Of a stretch of 64,000 nt of DNA, positions 27,823 to 38,122 are shown one piece after another. The notes below the pieces were generated by a model, which saw only the letters and a program-made list of their open reading frames with translations, searched no databases and had not been told where the DNA came from. Origin of the DNA: Pseudobacter ginsenosidimutans (lineage in GTDB: Bacteria; Bacteroidota; Bacteroidia; Chitinophagales; Chitinophagaceae); contig NZ_CP042431.1 in NCBI RefSeq assembly GCF_007970185.1, positions 62,001 to 126,000 on the forward strand, written 5' to 3'. Numbering within the stretch: the first letter of the stretch is position 1; each line of letters begins with the position of its first letter. Both the position numbers and the translations under genes were made by a program.

Positions 27823-29688
27823 TTAGTCGAGTGTGAATTCATTTTTCCAGTCGTCCTTTTCAAGCCATTCCGGCTGTATCTTTTTATCGAAAAGGAAATT
27901 GCCTACCACCAGGTAATCCATATCAGTACGCATGAAGCAGCGGTATGAATCTTCGGGTGTGTTTACGATAGGCTCCCCACGCACATTGAAACTGGTGTTC
28001 ACCATTACGGAATAACCGGTCTGTTGTTTGAAAGCCTGCAGCAGTTTGTAGAAACGCGGATTGGTTTCCTGATGCACGGTCTGAATACGCGCAGAGTAAT
28101 CGATATGCGTGATGGCTGGAATATCGCTGCGGAGAAAATAGAGCTTATCCAGCAGGTTCTTACCCTCAAATGAAGCAGGGTAAGCGATGCGGCGCTTTTC
28201 TTTCACAGGTTTCACCATCAGCATGTAGGGAGAGATATCTGCATGCTCGAAATAATCGTTCACATCTTCTGCAGGAACAACGGGGGCGAATGGACGAAAA
28301 CCTTCCCTGTATTTGATCTTCAGGTTAAGCTTCTTCTGCATTTCCGGATTGCGTGCATCTGCAATGATGCTGCGTGCGCCCAGGGCGCGCGGACCGAATT
28401 CCATTCTCCCCTGGTGCCATCCGATCACATTGCCTGCGGCGATGAGGGCAGCTACTTTCTCTACCATTGCCTCTTCAGAGCCGAATCGCTCGAAAGCAGC
28501 ATTGTATTTACGGGCGGTAGTGAGCACATCCTGGTCGGATGTTTCTGTACCGAGATAGGAACCTTTGAGCGCATCCATTTTGGTGGGATCCACTTTTCTT
28601 TCGTTCCCGAAATAGATGAAGTTGGCGGCATAAGCGGCGCCGAGCGCACCACCTGCGTCTCCCGCTGCCGGTTGAACGAAGACCTGTTTGAAGATCTTTG
28701 CATCATCCAGCTTACCATTGGCCACGCAGTTGAGGGCCACACCACCGGCCATGCAGAGATAATCTGCGCCGGTGAGCCTTTTGGCTTCGCGGGCGAGGTT
28801 GAGCACAGCTTCCTCCGTTACTTCCTGGATAGCCAGCGCGAGATCGCAATGGTGTTGTTCCAGGTTGGTTTCAGAAGCGCGGCGCGGGAAACCGAAAAGC
28901 TTTTCCCATTTATCGTCGTATACCATCCGGAGACCGGTGGCATAATTGAAATATTGCTGATCGAGGAAGATGGAGCCATCCTCCTTGAGGTCTACCAGTG
29001 TTGATTTGATGATGTCTACATACTTCTTCACTTCGGGCGAGCCGTGATTGCCATAAGGCGCCAGGCCCATCAGTTTGTATTCGCCGGAGTTCACCTTGAA
29101 TCCGCAGAAATAAGTGAAGGCAGAGTAAAGAAGGCCAAGTGAATGCGGGAAGTCGAGCTCTTTGAGAATGGTGAGGTTTTTGCCTTCGCCGAGACAGATA
29201 CTGGCTGTTGCCCACTCCCCTACGCCATCGATGGTGAGCACGGCGGCGCGCTCATACGAGGAAGGATAGAATGCACTGGCGGCGTGGCTCAGGTGATGTT
29301 CAGGGAAGAGCAGTTTTACTTTCTTCCTGTCAACTTTTTCGATGCTGTCCAGCGCTTCCCAGATCATTTTCTTCAGGAAGAGTTTTTCCTTGATCCAAAC
29401 TGGCATGGACATCATGAAGGAGCGTACGCCCTTGGGCGCATAGGCATAATAAGTTTCTAGAAGGCGTTCAAATTTGAGCAGGGGCTTGTCGTAGAACACT
29501 ACTGCATCCACATCGTTGATAGAGCGGCCTGCATATTCGAGACAAAAGCGTGCGGCGTTGACCGGAAAAGCGGGATCATGCTTTTTCCTGGTGAATCTTT
29601 CTTCTTGTGCTGCTGCGATCACTTCCCCATTCTGAATAATGGCCGCGGCAGAGTCGTGGTAAAATGCGGAAATACCTAGGATTGTCAT
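27823..29688 (-). CDS. Carbamoyltransferase (NodU/CmcH family)
   Basis: ATP- and carbamoyl-phosphate-dependent O-carbamoyltransferase, 621 residues. The N-terminal Kae1-like domain shows ISAFYHDSAAAI, AQEERFTRKKHD and the HHLSHAASAFYPS metal site. The C-terminal YrdC-like domain shows GPRALGARSIIADAR and MVNTSFNVRGEPIVNTPEDS. First gene of a five-gene minus-strand operon with DUF5989, SxtJ-like, SGNH and GT-C-like proteins. The acceptor is unknown; a surface polysaccharide sugar is plausible from the neighbours. Confidence 0.94.
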   Translation of the reverse strand: MTILGISAFYHDSAAAIIQNGEVIAAAQEERFTRKKHDPAFPVNAARFCLEYAGRSINDVDAVVFYDKPLLKFERLLETYYAYAPKGVRSFMMSMPVWIKEKLFLKKMIWEALDSIEKVDRKKVKLLFPEHHLSHAASAFYPSSYERAAVLTIDGVGEWATASICLGEGKNLTILKELDFPHSLGLLYSAFTYFCGFKVNSGEYKLMGLAPYGNHGSPEVKKYVDIIKSTLVDLKEDGSIFLDQQYFNYATGLRMVYDDKWEKLFGFPRRASETNLEQHHCDLALAIQEVTEEAVLNLAREAKRLTGADYLCMAGGVALNCVANGKLDDAKIFKQVFVQPAAGDAGGALGAAYAANFIYFGNERKVDPTKMDALKGSYLGTETSDQDVLTTARKYNAAFERFGSEEAMVEKVAALIAAGNVIGWHQGRMEFGPRALGARSIIADARNPEMQKKLNLKIKYREGFRPFAPVVPAEDVNDYFEHADISPYMLMVKPVKEKRRIAYPASFEGKNLLDKLYFLRSDIPAITHIDYSARIQTVHQETNPRFYKLLQAFKQQTGYSVMVNTSFNVRGEPIVNTPEDSYRCFMRTDMDYLVVGNFLFDKKIQPEWLEKDDWKNEFTLD

Positions 29689-29809
29689 ATTGTTTTCGAT
29701 TTAGGGGATATGGATCATCCATTGGTTGGCGTGGCCCGCCGGTTTTCCGTAAAAAGATTGGAAGTAAGAGGTAAGGAAATCGGAAATAAAATGACTTAGC
29801 AGGGATTCA

Positions 29810-29858
29810 GGCGACGAAAGTATTACATTTTTTTCGTTCATGCAATAGTTTCGTCGCC
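29810..29858. repeat. Inverted repeat upstream of the carbamoyltransferase operon
   Basis: Perfect 10-bp arms GGCGACGAAA/TTTCGTCGCC separated by 29 bp, between the porU2-like stop and the carbamoyltransferase start. No T-run follows on the minus strand, so it looks more like a protein-binding site or RNA hairpin than a terminator. Confidence 0.5.
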
Positions 29859-29881
29859 CGGCCTCAAACTTCATATATACT

Positions 29882-32800
29882 TTACCTCATGAGGTACATT
29901 TTACCGTATCCGTTGTTGAAATACTTGTCTGTATTATCTGCTTCAGACTTGTATTTCTCCATTTTCTTACCATTCATGGTGGTAACCACCCTGTAGAGAT
30001 AAACGCCATTGGCCAGTTTCTGGCCGTACTGATCAGTGCCGTTCCATTTGAATTCGGTGATATTTCTTCCTATATGCAGGGGGCCCAGCTCATCCTTGGT
30101 GATCTCACGAACGATCTTTCCGGTAACGGTCAGGATCTGTATTTTGATATTGGTAGGTATCTCGCTGCCTGTGAGGGTGAACACAAAGGCAGTAGAGGTA
30201 CTGAACGGATTCGGATAGTTGAGCAGGTTAGAGATCATCGGTTTGGAGATAACGCGGAAGGCTACGCGATATTCCAGTGTACCTGCCCTGTTCCCACTTT
30301 TATCTTTGGCTTTGATGGCCAGTTCATACTCATCGCCTTCACTCATATTCTGTGATATGAGCTGAGGGAAGAAGTCGATGGTAGCTGTATTGTTGGCGCC
30401 CGAAGTGGCTGGTGTGAATCGCAAAGTATCATTATCGAAATAATAATCTTTTGTATTGCCATCCGGGAACTTCAGTTGTACGGAACCGATAGTGGTATCG
30501 TTCAGCAGCATGTATTTGGCTTCATCCTTCAACTTGATCTGGATATGCGGCTTGGAGGAAACGATATCGCGGTTGATGATCCGCACGCCATCGAAAGTTA
30601 CATCCAGCAATGGATTGGTATAATCCGGCTTTACATAGAAATCGCGGAACAGCACATTGTTGAAGTGGTATTGTTCCGGTTGAGCATTATCAGGATTTAT
30701 ATCCAGCACCAATGTATTGTTTCCCGGGAATTCTTTGGTATCCAGTTGCAGGCGCACCATGGCAGTATCTCCGCCAGACAGATCTTTTGCTTTCGGTACG
30801 GGCACTACTTTGGTTACGTTGTTCCTGTCTATCACACTTACTTTCACGAGGAGACTGTCTTCAAACTTAGTGGTGGTGAGGTTTTTGAATGGCATGGCAA
30901 TATTCACTATTTCACCAATCTCCACGGTGTCTTTTGTTGTATAGCCGAGGTTGGGCGAAAGCGAACCTTCCGGTACTGCTGTATACATCACATTCCAGTA
31001 GCGCAATTGCCAGGGAGAGTTCACATTCACAGAATCCGCATTCCTCATACGCAGTTTCATGTACGGGTAGGTTTCGGCATCCAGACCGGATATGTCGAAA
31101 TTCTGTTGTGTTTCGTTCAATGTAAAGAGCGGAACTTCCGTTCCATTATTATTGATGCCGATCACTTCCACACCTACATGATCTTTGGATGGCGATTCCA
31201 GCGAGCGGCCTCTCCACATCACCTTGTCCCATTCTTTGGCAGGTCCGAGAACAGGTGAAGACAGATATCCCACGGTATCAACAGTCATTGCTTTGGTTTT
31301 CATAATGATCTTATCGTAGATACCAACCTTGCTCACGATCCATTGAGGAGTGATCTCCGGGTCATTTTTCTTCCAGATCCCTGCATAAGAGCCAGCCACA
31401 TTCATGGTATCCGCTTGCGTGAAACCAAACTGAAGCAGTCTGTCATACAAGGTATTTCCTATAGTGGAATCGGTTTTCCAGTTCTTGGGCAAGAGACCTG
31501 GCAACGTGGCGTCTACACTGCGGGCCACGATCCAGAATCCATCAGGCACATAATCCAGGAACTTCACCATATTGTTACGGCTCGTTTTGTTCGAGTAGGA
31601 GTACTCGAAATTGTACAACCTGCCTGGTCCGCAAGTGGAATTCGCATTGCCGCTGCCCATGAAATTGCGGTTATTTCCATTGTCGTCCACGTTCTTCCAG
31701 GGCTTCATTGTTTTTGGATCGATCACGTTAAAGATGATCGAACTTCCAACACAGGCGCTGGTCATGGTAGGATTATCATTGATGAACACTGCATAATCCC
31801 TGTCCTGGCCTCCCGCATGTGGGTATACGCCAGAATAAACATCAATCAGGTTCTGCGTTTCTGCAAACTTCCATTTTCTATCCGTATCAAGTACCAAACC
31901 TACAGGCGTTGATTGCTGGTGCTGGAAATAGTGGTCCTGGCCAAATCCTGTACTGGTTCCGGCCATATACGTAAAGGAAGCATTATTCCATTGGTAATTG
32001 TTATCACCAGGAGGAGGTACAGTAGCCACCCGCCAGTAATATACTGTGCTATCGAGGAAGCTGGCCGCAGGATCAAATTCCAGCACACCACCGGATGCAG
32101 AGATGGTCCTTGTGATCTTAATGCTTGAATTGAAAAGCTGAGTGGTATCCAGCTCCATCACATATTGCCTCAGTTGGCTGAAAGGATTGGCAGTGGATGC
32201 ATAAAATTTTGTATTGGGCTCATGTACGATGCCGAGATTGAAAGGATAAGCCGGCCTGGCTTCTTCATCGTAAATAAAGAATTCCTTATAAGCCGAGTTA
32301 TTGCTTTCATCGGTTTCAATAGTCGTGTTTTCTGAATCGATGGTCACGTAGATCCTGTTGCGGCCTTTATCGCGGGTAGCAACGATCGGTACATCAAATG
32401 CGAGGGAATCGGCCCACATAATGCCTCTTCTCTTTTCACGATAGATCGTTTGGTAGGTATTATCGGGCAACTGCCTTTTTACTTCCACCATAATTGAGTC
32501 CTTGATGGCTTTGCCTATATTCACCATTCTCACTTTCAGTTTGAAAGTACTTTCAGCTACAGAAATGAAAGTTGGAGTAATGCGGATGCCTGATTCTTCC
32601 ATAACATAATCAGGTCTTTCGCTTCCGTTAAGAAATACTGCTGGATCTCCATGCAACGTGATCTGCTCAGCATGCATACGAGAGTAATAATCACCTGAAT
32701 TATTGAAGAGGTCTCTCAATGCATCGCGGTTGATCTCTCCTATGGATTTACCATAATCTTTGTGACAGACCTCTGCGTAAAAATTGGTGAGGAAGAGATT

Positions 32801-34942
32801 CAGGTAACTTACCACACCGAGGTGGGTGCTGGCGATAAAGCCGATAGCACCGCGGTTTTTGGCAAGTACAAATTTCTCGGACAGGGTCTCATTGGTCAGC
32901 AAACGGGCAGGCGTATTCGTAAAAAAGTTACCAGCATTACAACCGTTCACACAGAAAAGTGGATATTTCCCCTGGTTATTGTAATTGTAAGGATTATCGA
33001 TATTGAACTCGAGTGTGGTAGAGGATGAGTGACCAAAATAGGTCAACAGGCTGATCCCCTCATTGAACAGCCGCACCAGGTGGTCGGAAGTCAGTTGCTC
33101 AACAGAGTTGGTGCTCACTTTACAGAAAGTAGACACTTTTCCACCGAACAATGTATCTGCAATGATCGATTTATAGGCGCCCATGTAATTACAAAGTACG
33201 GAGCCAAGGTAAGGCTCGCTGGACCCGGTAACATGCACAACATTCTTCATCCATTCTCTCCCTTCCAGTGTTTGGGGAGCATTTTTCTGGATTGCTTCAT
33301 GTTCTTTCACCTTATTGAGATAATCTTCCACTTCTGCGGGATGTACAACAGACAAACGGCCGATTGGAGTATTGGCCACAGGATTATTTGAGAAGCCTGC
33401 CGACATCAGATTATCAGAACCGGGATGCCCCCATGTAGGTACCAGGTTGAGCCTGTCTGATGTGGCAGCAGCCGAGTTTTGGACATAATCGCTGTATATC
33501 ATTCCCCTTCCAACGATAAACACATATTTCTGAGGTGCATTGAGATGGGTCCTTGCATATTCAATGTAATTCCTCACAGCCTGCGGATTCTTCCTGGCGC
33601 CAAATCCAAACTGGTCCACCAGCTGCTCGATCTCGGCCACAACTGCTTTAAAGCCCCCGCCTGCAGCGGATTCCCTGTACTGCTTGTAATCTTCCACAGG
33701 ATTGTTACCATTCGAACCACTGAAAAGGATTGAATTGGAGATGATAAGATAATTCGCATCCGGAACTGCAGTGGTATAATTAACAAAGTCTCTTCTCTGA
33801 AGTGAGCTGATCAGGGAATAATCCGCCTGATTGACAGTTGCCATTACATAACGTATATCAGTAGCTGAAGCAGGTACTTCAAACCTGAACTTTCCATCCT
33901 GGATATGCGCAGTGTATCTGATCTTGTTTGTAATATCGATCAATACAGGGGTTTGTCCGCCTGATTTGAAATTGCTTATCTCCAACAAAGATGGGCTGCC
34001 TTTGGCAGGCCAGATGAATTCAAAAAATGCCTGATTATTGAAGTTAAACAACCTCGGGTAGTCGATCTCGAAATAGGATACTACATACCTGTCGGTGGAT
34101 ACCTGGGATCCGTTTTCCCACCTGACGGCGAAAGTTGCCGGGGTCAGCAGTGAAGTACTGATATTGACAGTTCTTTTAGTATCATTAAAATAATCCATTA
34201 CTGCTTCATCCACTACAGAACCATTTACCAACGCCCTTACGGAGCGGGCATTCTGCGCATTGCCAGCTGCCCCATAGGAGAAAGTGGCCTGCGGGCCTCC
34301 CCCGATATAGGGAAACAATGGCCCGATGTTGATAGCACGTGCAGTAGAGGGAGATATATCCAGCGAAGAGCGGAACTCACCCTGATCATATGAACTGAGA
34401 TAAACATATTCGGGTAACACCGATGCATAACCGGGATTCCATTTTTGTGTATAATAGGTTCCTGATTTGTACATCAGGTATGGCTCCGGGGTGAGAGAAC
34501 TGGAAGGAGCATTGTTGGTGCCCTGCACTACCCTATTGGGATTGGGCCCTGCGCCCGCTGTAATGAAATATGTGGCGCTATCGCCAAGAAGGCTGACTTT
34601 ATCGGTATGCTGATAAACCGGATTTCGATAAAATGCTTTGTCTTGTTTCCCGTCCATCTTCTCTCCATAGAAGTCGATATAACCACCAGGGGGTAAAGCT
34701 CCACCGGCGGCAGAGGGAGTGAATGGGACCTGCACGCCATTGCGCCATATTTCCAGGTTTTCAACAGGCACATTTTCCATGCCTGCGGCTGCGAGAACAG
34801 CCTGCGGAATACGGAACAATCCTGTTTTGCCGATCCTGAATTTGTAATATGGCTGCCCGTATTTTATCCATTCATTGTTGTAGGGTTGTGCGGCCAGGTT
34901 AAAACCCACCAGTACCAACAACAGCGTAAAAAATTTCCTCAT
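29882..34942 (-). CDS. Type IX secretion sortase PorU2-like, C25 cysteine peptidase
   Basis: 1686-residue secreted protein (signal peptide MRKFFTLLLVLVGFNLAAQ). A gingipain-type C25 domain occupies about residues 390-780; catalytic His is in LLTYFGHSSS (near 636) and catalytic Cys in FCVNGCNAG (near 668). Ig-like and CARDB-like beta domains follow. A C-terminal module (NLLNYPNPFSTST ... WNGTDQYGQKLANGVYLYRV) resembles the T9SS/FlgD-like Ig fold. It is longer than classical PorU (about 1100-1300), matching the PorU2 variant. PorU-type sortases remove the C-terminal signal and attach cargo to A-LPS. It is followed upstream by a PorV/PorQ-like gene. Confidence 0.85.
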   Translation of the reverse strand: MRKFFTLLLVLVGFNLAAQPYNNEWIKYGQPYYKFRIGKTGLFRIPQAVLAAAGMENVPVENLEIWRNGVQVPFTPSAAGGALPPGGYIDFYGEKMDGKQDKAFYRNPVYQHTDKVSLLGDSATYFITAGAGPNPNRVVQGTNNAPSSSLTPEPYLMYKSGTYYTQKWNPGYASVLPEYVYLSSYDQGEFRSSLDISPSTARAINIGPLFPYIGGGPQATFSYGAAGNAQNARSVRALVNGSVVDEAVMDYFNDTKRTVNISTSLLTPATFAVRWENGSQVSTDRYVVSYFEIDYPRLFNFNNQAFFEFIWPAKGSPSLLEISNFKSGGQTPVLIDITNKIRYTAHIQDGKFRFEVPASATDIRYVMATVNQADYSLISSLQRRDFVNYTTAVPDANYLIISNSILFSGSNGNNPVEDYKQYRESAAGGGFKAVVAEIEQLVDQFGFGARKNPQAVRNYIEYARTHLNAPQKYVFIVGRGMIYSDYVQNSAAATSDRLNLVPTWGHPGSDNLMSAGFSNNPVANTPIGRLSVVHPAEVEDYLNKVKEHEAIQKNAPQTLEGREWMKNVVHVTGSSEPYLGSVLCNYMGAYKSIIADTLFGGKVSTFCKVSTNSVEQLTSDHLVRLFNEGISLLTYFGHSSSTTLEFNIDNPYNYNNQGKYPLFCVNGCNAGNFFTNTPARLLTNETLSEKFVLAKNRGAIGFIASTHLGVVSYLNLFLTNFYAEVCHKDYGKSIGEINRDALRDLFNNSGDYYSRMHAEQITLHGDPAVFLNGSERPDYVMEESGIRITPTFISVAESTFKLKVRMVNIGKAIKDSIMVEVKRQLPDNTYQTIYREKRRGIMWADSLAFDVPIVATRDKGRNRIYVTIDSENTTIETDESNNSAYKEFFIYDEEARPAYPFNLGIVHEPNTKFYASTANPFSQLRQYVMELDTTQLFNSSIKITRTISASGGVLEFDPAASFLDSTVYYWRVATVPPPGDNNYQWNNASFTYMAGTSTGFGQDHYFQHQQSTPVGLVLDTDRKWKFAETQNLIDVYSGVYPHAGGQDRDYAVFINDNPTMTSACVGSSIIFNVIDPKTMKPWKNVDDNGNNRNFMGSGNANSTCGPGRLYNFEYSYSNKTSRNNMVKFLDYVPDGFWIVARSVDATLPGLLPKNWKTDSTIGNTLYDRLLQFGFTQADTMNVAGSYAGIWKKNDPEITPQWIVSKVGIYDKIIMKTKAMTVDTVGYLSSPVLGPAKEWDKVMWRGRSLESPSKDHVGVEVIGINNNGTEVPLFTLNETQQNFDISGLDAETYPYMKLRMRNADSVNVNSPWQLRYWNVMYTAVPEGSLSPNLGYTTKDTVEIGEIVNIAMPFKNLTTTKFEDSLLVKVSVIDRNNVTKVVPVPKAKDLSGGDTAMVRLQLDTKEFPGNNTLVLDINPDNAQPEQYHFNNVLFRDFYVKPDYTNPLLDVTFDGVRIINRDIVSSKPHIQIKLKDEAKYMLLNDTTIGSVQLKFPDGNTKDYYFDNDTLRFTPATSGANNTATIDFFPQLISQNMSEGDEYELAIKAKDKSGNRAGTLEYRVAFRVISKPMISNLLNYPNPFSTSTAFVFTLTGSEIPTNIKIQILTVTGKIVREITKDELGPLHIGRNITEFKWNGTDQYGQKLANGVYLYRVVTTMNGKKMEKYKSEADNTDKYFNNGYGKMYLMR

Positions 34943-34985
34943 AAAGTTATTTTTCCGGGTTCTCGAATAGGGTCGGAACTTTATA

Positions 34986-36092
34986 TTATTTCTGTTTTTT
35001 CTTGAGGTCTACTTTCAGTGAAAACACGTGTGTATACAAAGGGTTGGACTGATTGGCCAGGTTGGTGAAAGCATAATCGATCTGCACATTGCTTACTCTG
35101 AAGCCTGCACCTGCGCCGGGCTGGTAGATCCAGATCTTTTTCTGATTGGTTTCGTCGTCATCATCCAGTGCACGCTGGAAATTATTGATACCGGCACGCA
35201 CGAAGAATACATTTCGATAGCCCAGTTCAAGTCCCACACGCGGATCAACACTTACTGCATTGCTGGAGATCACAGTATTCCTGCGGCCATCGAAAGTAAG
35301 ATCGAAGTTGGCTTCTGTCATGAGCTTGAGGCTCTTGCTGAGGTTGAAAAAATATGCGCCGCCCAGGATCAGTTTGGGCGCAGTGAGTTCTGTAGACTTT
35401 ACCGGGATCTCGTTATTGGTAACATAGAAAACTTCGCGCATCTTTTCATTGAGGCTGAAGCTCCATGCATTGAAGGTGGTGGTAACATCACGCGCCATTA
35501 CGCCAAGGCGCCATTTCTTATCGATGATCTGGATACCTGCATCGAAACCGAATCCCCAGGCAGTGGCAAAGTCCCCCGCTTTGCGGTGGATCACTTTGGC
35601 ATTACCTCCAATATTGATCTCGCGGTCTCCTTTCATCTTGATAGTTTGGGCCATCGAGAACATGAAGGCATAGTCCGCAGAAGAGAATGTTTGGATATTA
35701 CTGAAATTGATGGTACCGTCGGATTCCACCAGGAAGATGGTATTGGGTATATCGTCAACGGCAAACCGAAGAAGTGAGATCCCTATTACCCTTTTATTAT
35801 CTTTCAATGGCAGTACAAGTGTGCCATAATCGTATTTGCCGATACCCGCGAAGTACTCCGCGTGCATGAGATTGAGTTGAGGATTGTCTTTTACCTGCAC
35901 CAGGCCGGCAGGGTTCCAGTATGCAGCAGTTCCATCTGCAACAGATGCTATCTGGGCGCCCCCCATCGAAAGGCCCCTGGCTCCGGCCCCTATATTGAGG
36001 AACTCGTTGGAATATTTTCGGAACTGAGCAAGCACATGTTGGTGCGATAGGACGCAACCTAAAAGGGTAACGACAAAAAGGGTCTTCTTCAT
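34986..36092 (-). CDS. PorV/PorQ-like outer-membrane protein of type IX secretion
   Basis: Outer-membrane beta-barrel of about 368 residues, preferred start MKKTLFVVTLLGCVL at 36092 because it gives a clean signal peptide; the frame begins at 36134. It contains the family opening NEFLNIGAGARGLSMGGAQIAS with GTAAYWNPAGL and a long series of alternating beta strands ending at VFSLKVDL. PorV shuttles cargo from the translocon to the PorU sortase, which fits its position 43 bp upstream of the porU2-like gene. PorV and PorQ cannot be separated with certainty here. Confidence 0.85.
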   Translation of the reverse strand: MKKTLFVVTLLGCVLSHQHVLAQFRKYSNEFLNIGAGARGLSMGGAQIASVADGTAAYWNPAGLVQVKDNPQLNLMHAEYFAGIGKYDYGTLVLPLKDNKRVIGISLLRFAVDDIPNTIFLVESDGTINFSNIQTFSSADYAFMFSMAQTIKMKGDREINIGGNAKVIHRKAGDFATAWGFGFDAGIQIIDKKWRLGVMARDVTTTFNAWSFSLNEKMREVFYVTNNEIPVKSTELTAPKLILGGAYFFNLSKSLKLMTEANFDLTFDGRRNTVISSNAVSVDPRVGLELGYRNVFFVRAGINNFQRALDDDDETNQKKIWIYQPGAGAGFRVSNVQIDYAFTNLANQSNPLYTHVFSLKVDLKKKQK

Positions 36093-36414
36093 TGATCCAA
36101 TTTTCGAAATAAGCAATTTCATATAAATGACCATTACATAGGGATATAAGTTGCACCGGCGGTCTACCGGAAAACAACCCTCTTGGCATGGGACTTCAGG
36201 TTGGGTCTAACGTAGAAAAACGAATTCTATGGCGAAAATATTGCATCTATGGGGAAACTTGCTACAATTCTTACATTTGCAATTCATTGATTTTGCAGCA
36301 TATTGAACGGATGAGGGTATTATTAGATACGAAAAACCGGCATATCAGGTTTGCCATTCTTTGCCCCTGCCCGAAAAAACTGCTGCTCATGTACTAAAAG
36401 ACAACCAATTACAC
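36093..36414. other. Divergent intergenic region porV-like / tyrS
   Basis: 322 bp between two divergently transcribed genes. No gene or clear promoter boxes recognised. An in-frame extension of tyrS back to 36361 exists but is not needed. Confidence 0.4.
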
Positions 36415-37692
36415 ATGAACTGGATAGAAGATCTTCGCTGGAGAGGCATGATTCAGGATATTATGCCCGGAACCGTTGAACAACTGCAAAAAGAAATGAC
36501 CACAGGGTATATCGGCTTCGACCCTACGGCCGATAGCCTGCATATCGGTAGCCTCGTGCCCATCCTTTTATTGGTCCACCTTCAGAAAAACGGACATAAG
36601 CCCATCGCCCTCGTTGGTGGCGCCACTGGTATGGTTGGAGACCCCACCGGTAAAAGTGAAGAACGAAATCTTCTGGACGAAGAAGCCCTCCAAAGAAATA
36701 TTGCCGGCGTACACAAGCAACTGGCAAAATATTTAAACTTCAATCCCTCTCTCTCCAATGCTGCTGAAATGGCCAATAACTACGATTGGTTCAAAGATTT
36801 CAGCTTCATCGATTTCCTCCGCGATGTTGGCAAACATATCACGGTTAATTATATGATGGCGAAGGACAGTGTTCGCAAACGTATTGAAGGCGACACAGGG
36901 ATTTCCTACACAGAATTCGCCTACCAACTGATGCAGGGTTTCGACTTCTACCATCTTTATGTAAACAAAGGTGTGAAGCTCCAGATGGGTGGCTCAGACC
37001 AGTGGGGCAATATCACTACCGGTACCGAGCTCATCCGCCGCAAGGCCGGCGGCGAAGCATTCGCCTTCACCTGCCCGCTGATCACAAAGGCCGATGGTGG
37101 CAAATTTGGTAAAACGGAATCCGGCAATGTATGGCTGGATCCGGTGCGCACATCACCTTATCAGTTCTACCAGTTCTGGCTCAACGCTTCCGATGCAGAT
37201 GCAGAGCGCTGGATCAAGATCTTTACATTCCTGGAGCGGTCTTTCATTGAATCATTGCTGGCTCGTCATGCAGAAAATCCGGGCGCTCGTGAATTGCAGA
37301 AAACACTCGCCAAAGAAGTGACCAGTTTTGTGCATGGCGAAGAAGAATACAATAAAGCCATCGAGACCACAGAGAAATTATTTACTAATGCTTCTGCTCC
37401 TGCAGAAAGCCTTAGCGTTGAAGATATCGAAAGCATGCAGGGCGTTACCCGTTTTGACTATGCATTGTCCAAACTCAATGAAGGGATCGATGTAGTGAGC
37501 TTCCTGGCGGAAACCGGGATCTTCCCCAGTAAAGGTGAAGCCCGCAAAACCGTTCAGGGCGGCGGCGTGAGCGTGAACAGGAAAAAAGTGGAAGATATTG
37601 CTATGAAAGTGGATGCCTCCCTCCTGCTGCATGGTAAATATATCCTGGCGCAGAAAGGCAAGAAGAGCTATTATCTGGTGGTAGTAGGTTAA
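36415..37692 (+). CDS. tyrS: Tyrosyl-tRNA synthetase
   Basis: Charges tRNA-Tyr. 425 residues from the ATG at 36415 ([15 protein letters not shown]). Class I signatures: HIGH-like LHIGSLVPI and KMSKS-like KFGKTESGN. The C-terminal S4 RNA-binding domain ([20 protein letters not shown]) is complete. Monocistronic. The tRNA-Gln gene and the island follow directly. Confidence 0.97.
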   Translation: MNWIEDLRWRGMIQDIMPGTVEQLQKEMTTGYIGFDPTADSLHIGSLVPILLLVHLQKNGHKPIALVGGATGMVGDPTGKSEERNLLDEEALQRNIAGVHKQLAKYLNFNPSLSNAAEMANNYDWFKDFSFIDFLRDVGKHITVNYMMAKDSVRKRIEGDTGISYTEFAYQLMQGFDFYHLYVNKGVKLQMGGSDQWGNITTGTELIRRKAGGEAFAFTCPLITKADGGKFGKTESGNVWLDPVRTSPYQFYQFWLNASDADAERWIKIFTFLERSFIESLLARHAENPGARELQKTLAKEVTSFVHGEEEYNKAIETTEKLFTNASAPAESLSVEDIESMQGVTRFDYALSKLNEGIDVVSFLAETGIFPSKGEARKTVQGGGVSVNRKKVEDIAMKVDASLLLHGKYILAQKGKKSYYLVVVG

Positions 37693-37723
37693 GCATCAAT
37701 TTTTTAAAAAAGTTTGCGTAACT

Positions 37724-37755
37724 TTTGGGGGGAATTAAATGAAGCATTACTTTTG
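37724..37755 (+). promoter_or_regulatory. Predicted tRNA-Gln promoter
   Basis: -33 TTTG at 37724-37727, 20-nt spacer, -7 TACTTTTG at 37748-37755 (exact TAnnTTTG), about 40 bp before tRNA-Gln. Confidence 0.65.
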
Positions 37756-37795
37756 CACTCCTTTCAGCGATGAACGCTAAGTTTTAAGCTGAAAT

Positions 37796-37866
37796 TGCCC
37801 GATAGTATAATGGTAGTACAACTGATTTTGGTTCAGTTTGTCTTGGTTCGAATCCAGGTCGGGCAA
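37796..37866 (+). tRNA. tRNA-Gln (TTG anticodon), island integration target
   Basis: Acceptor TGCCCGA/TCGGGCA, discriminator A; anticodon stem ACTGA/TTCAGT, loop TTTTGGT, anticodon TTG. T-arm GGTTCGAATCC. Intact after integration. Its 3' end is repeated imperfectly at 46.6 kb. Confidence 0.95.
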
Positions 37867-37867
37867 C
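37846..37867 (+). repeat. Left attachment site (tRNA-Gln 3' end)
   Basis: The last 22 nt of the tRNA region match 46595-46616 at 18 of 22 positions; the last 15 match at 14 of 15. This is taken as attL of the island. Confidence 0.6.
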
Positions 37868-37889
37868 TTTAAAATTAGCACCTTTTTTT

Positions 37890-37928
37890 AACCCGCTGAA
37901 GCGTTCAGTTTCAGCGGGTTATTTTTTT
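37890..37928 (+). terminator. Terminator after tRNA-Gln
   Basis: Eleven-bp stem AACCCGCTGAA/TTCAGCGGGTT with a 9-nt loop and a T-run (ATTTTTTT). It would insulate the tRNA from the island. Confidence 0.8.
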
Positions 37929-38122
37929 AAAATTGTGACCGGTGCAAAATGTGTTCTCTTCTTCCAAATAACACCTTCCTTCTCTAAGTAGTTTATTATC
38001 AAATAAATACGGCAACTTAACGGATACATCTTATCCAGCAGAGTGAATGCAACAACAAAATCTATTTGCACTTTTATTTGCGCATTTAGGCTATCCCTGA
38101 CCGTAATACATTTATGTAATTA

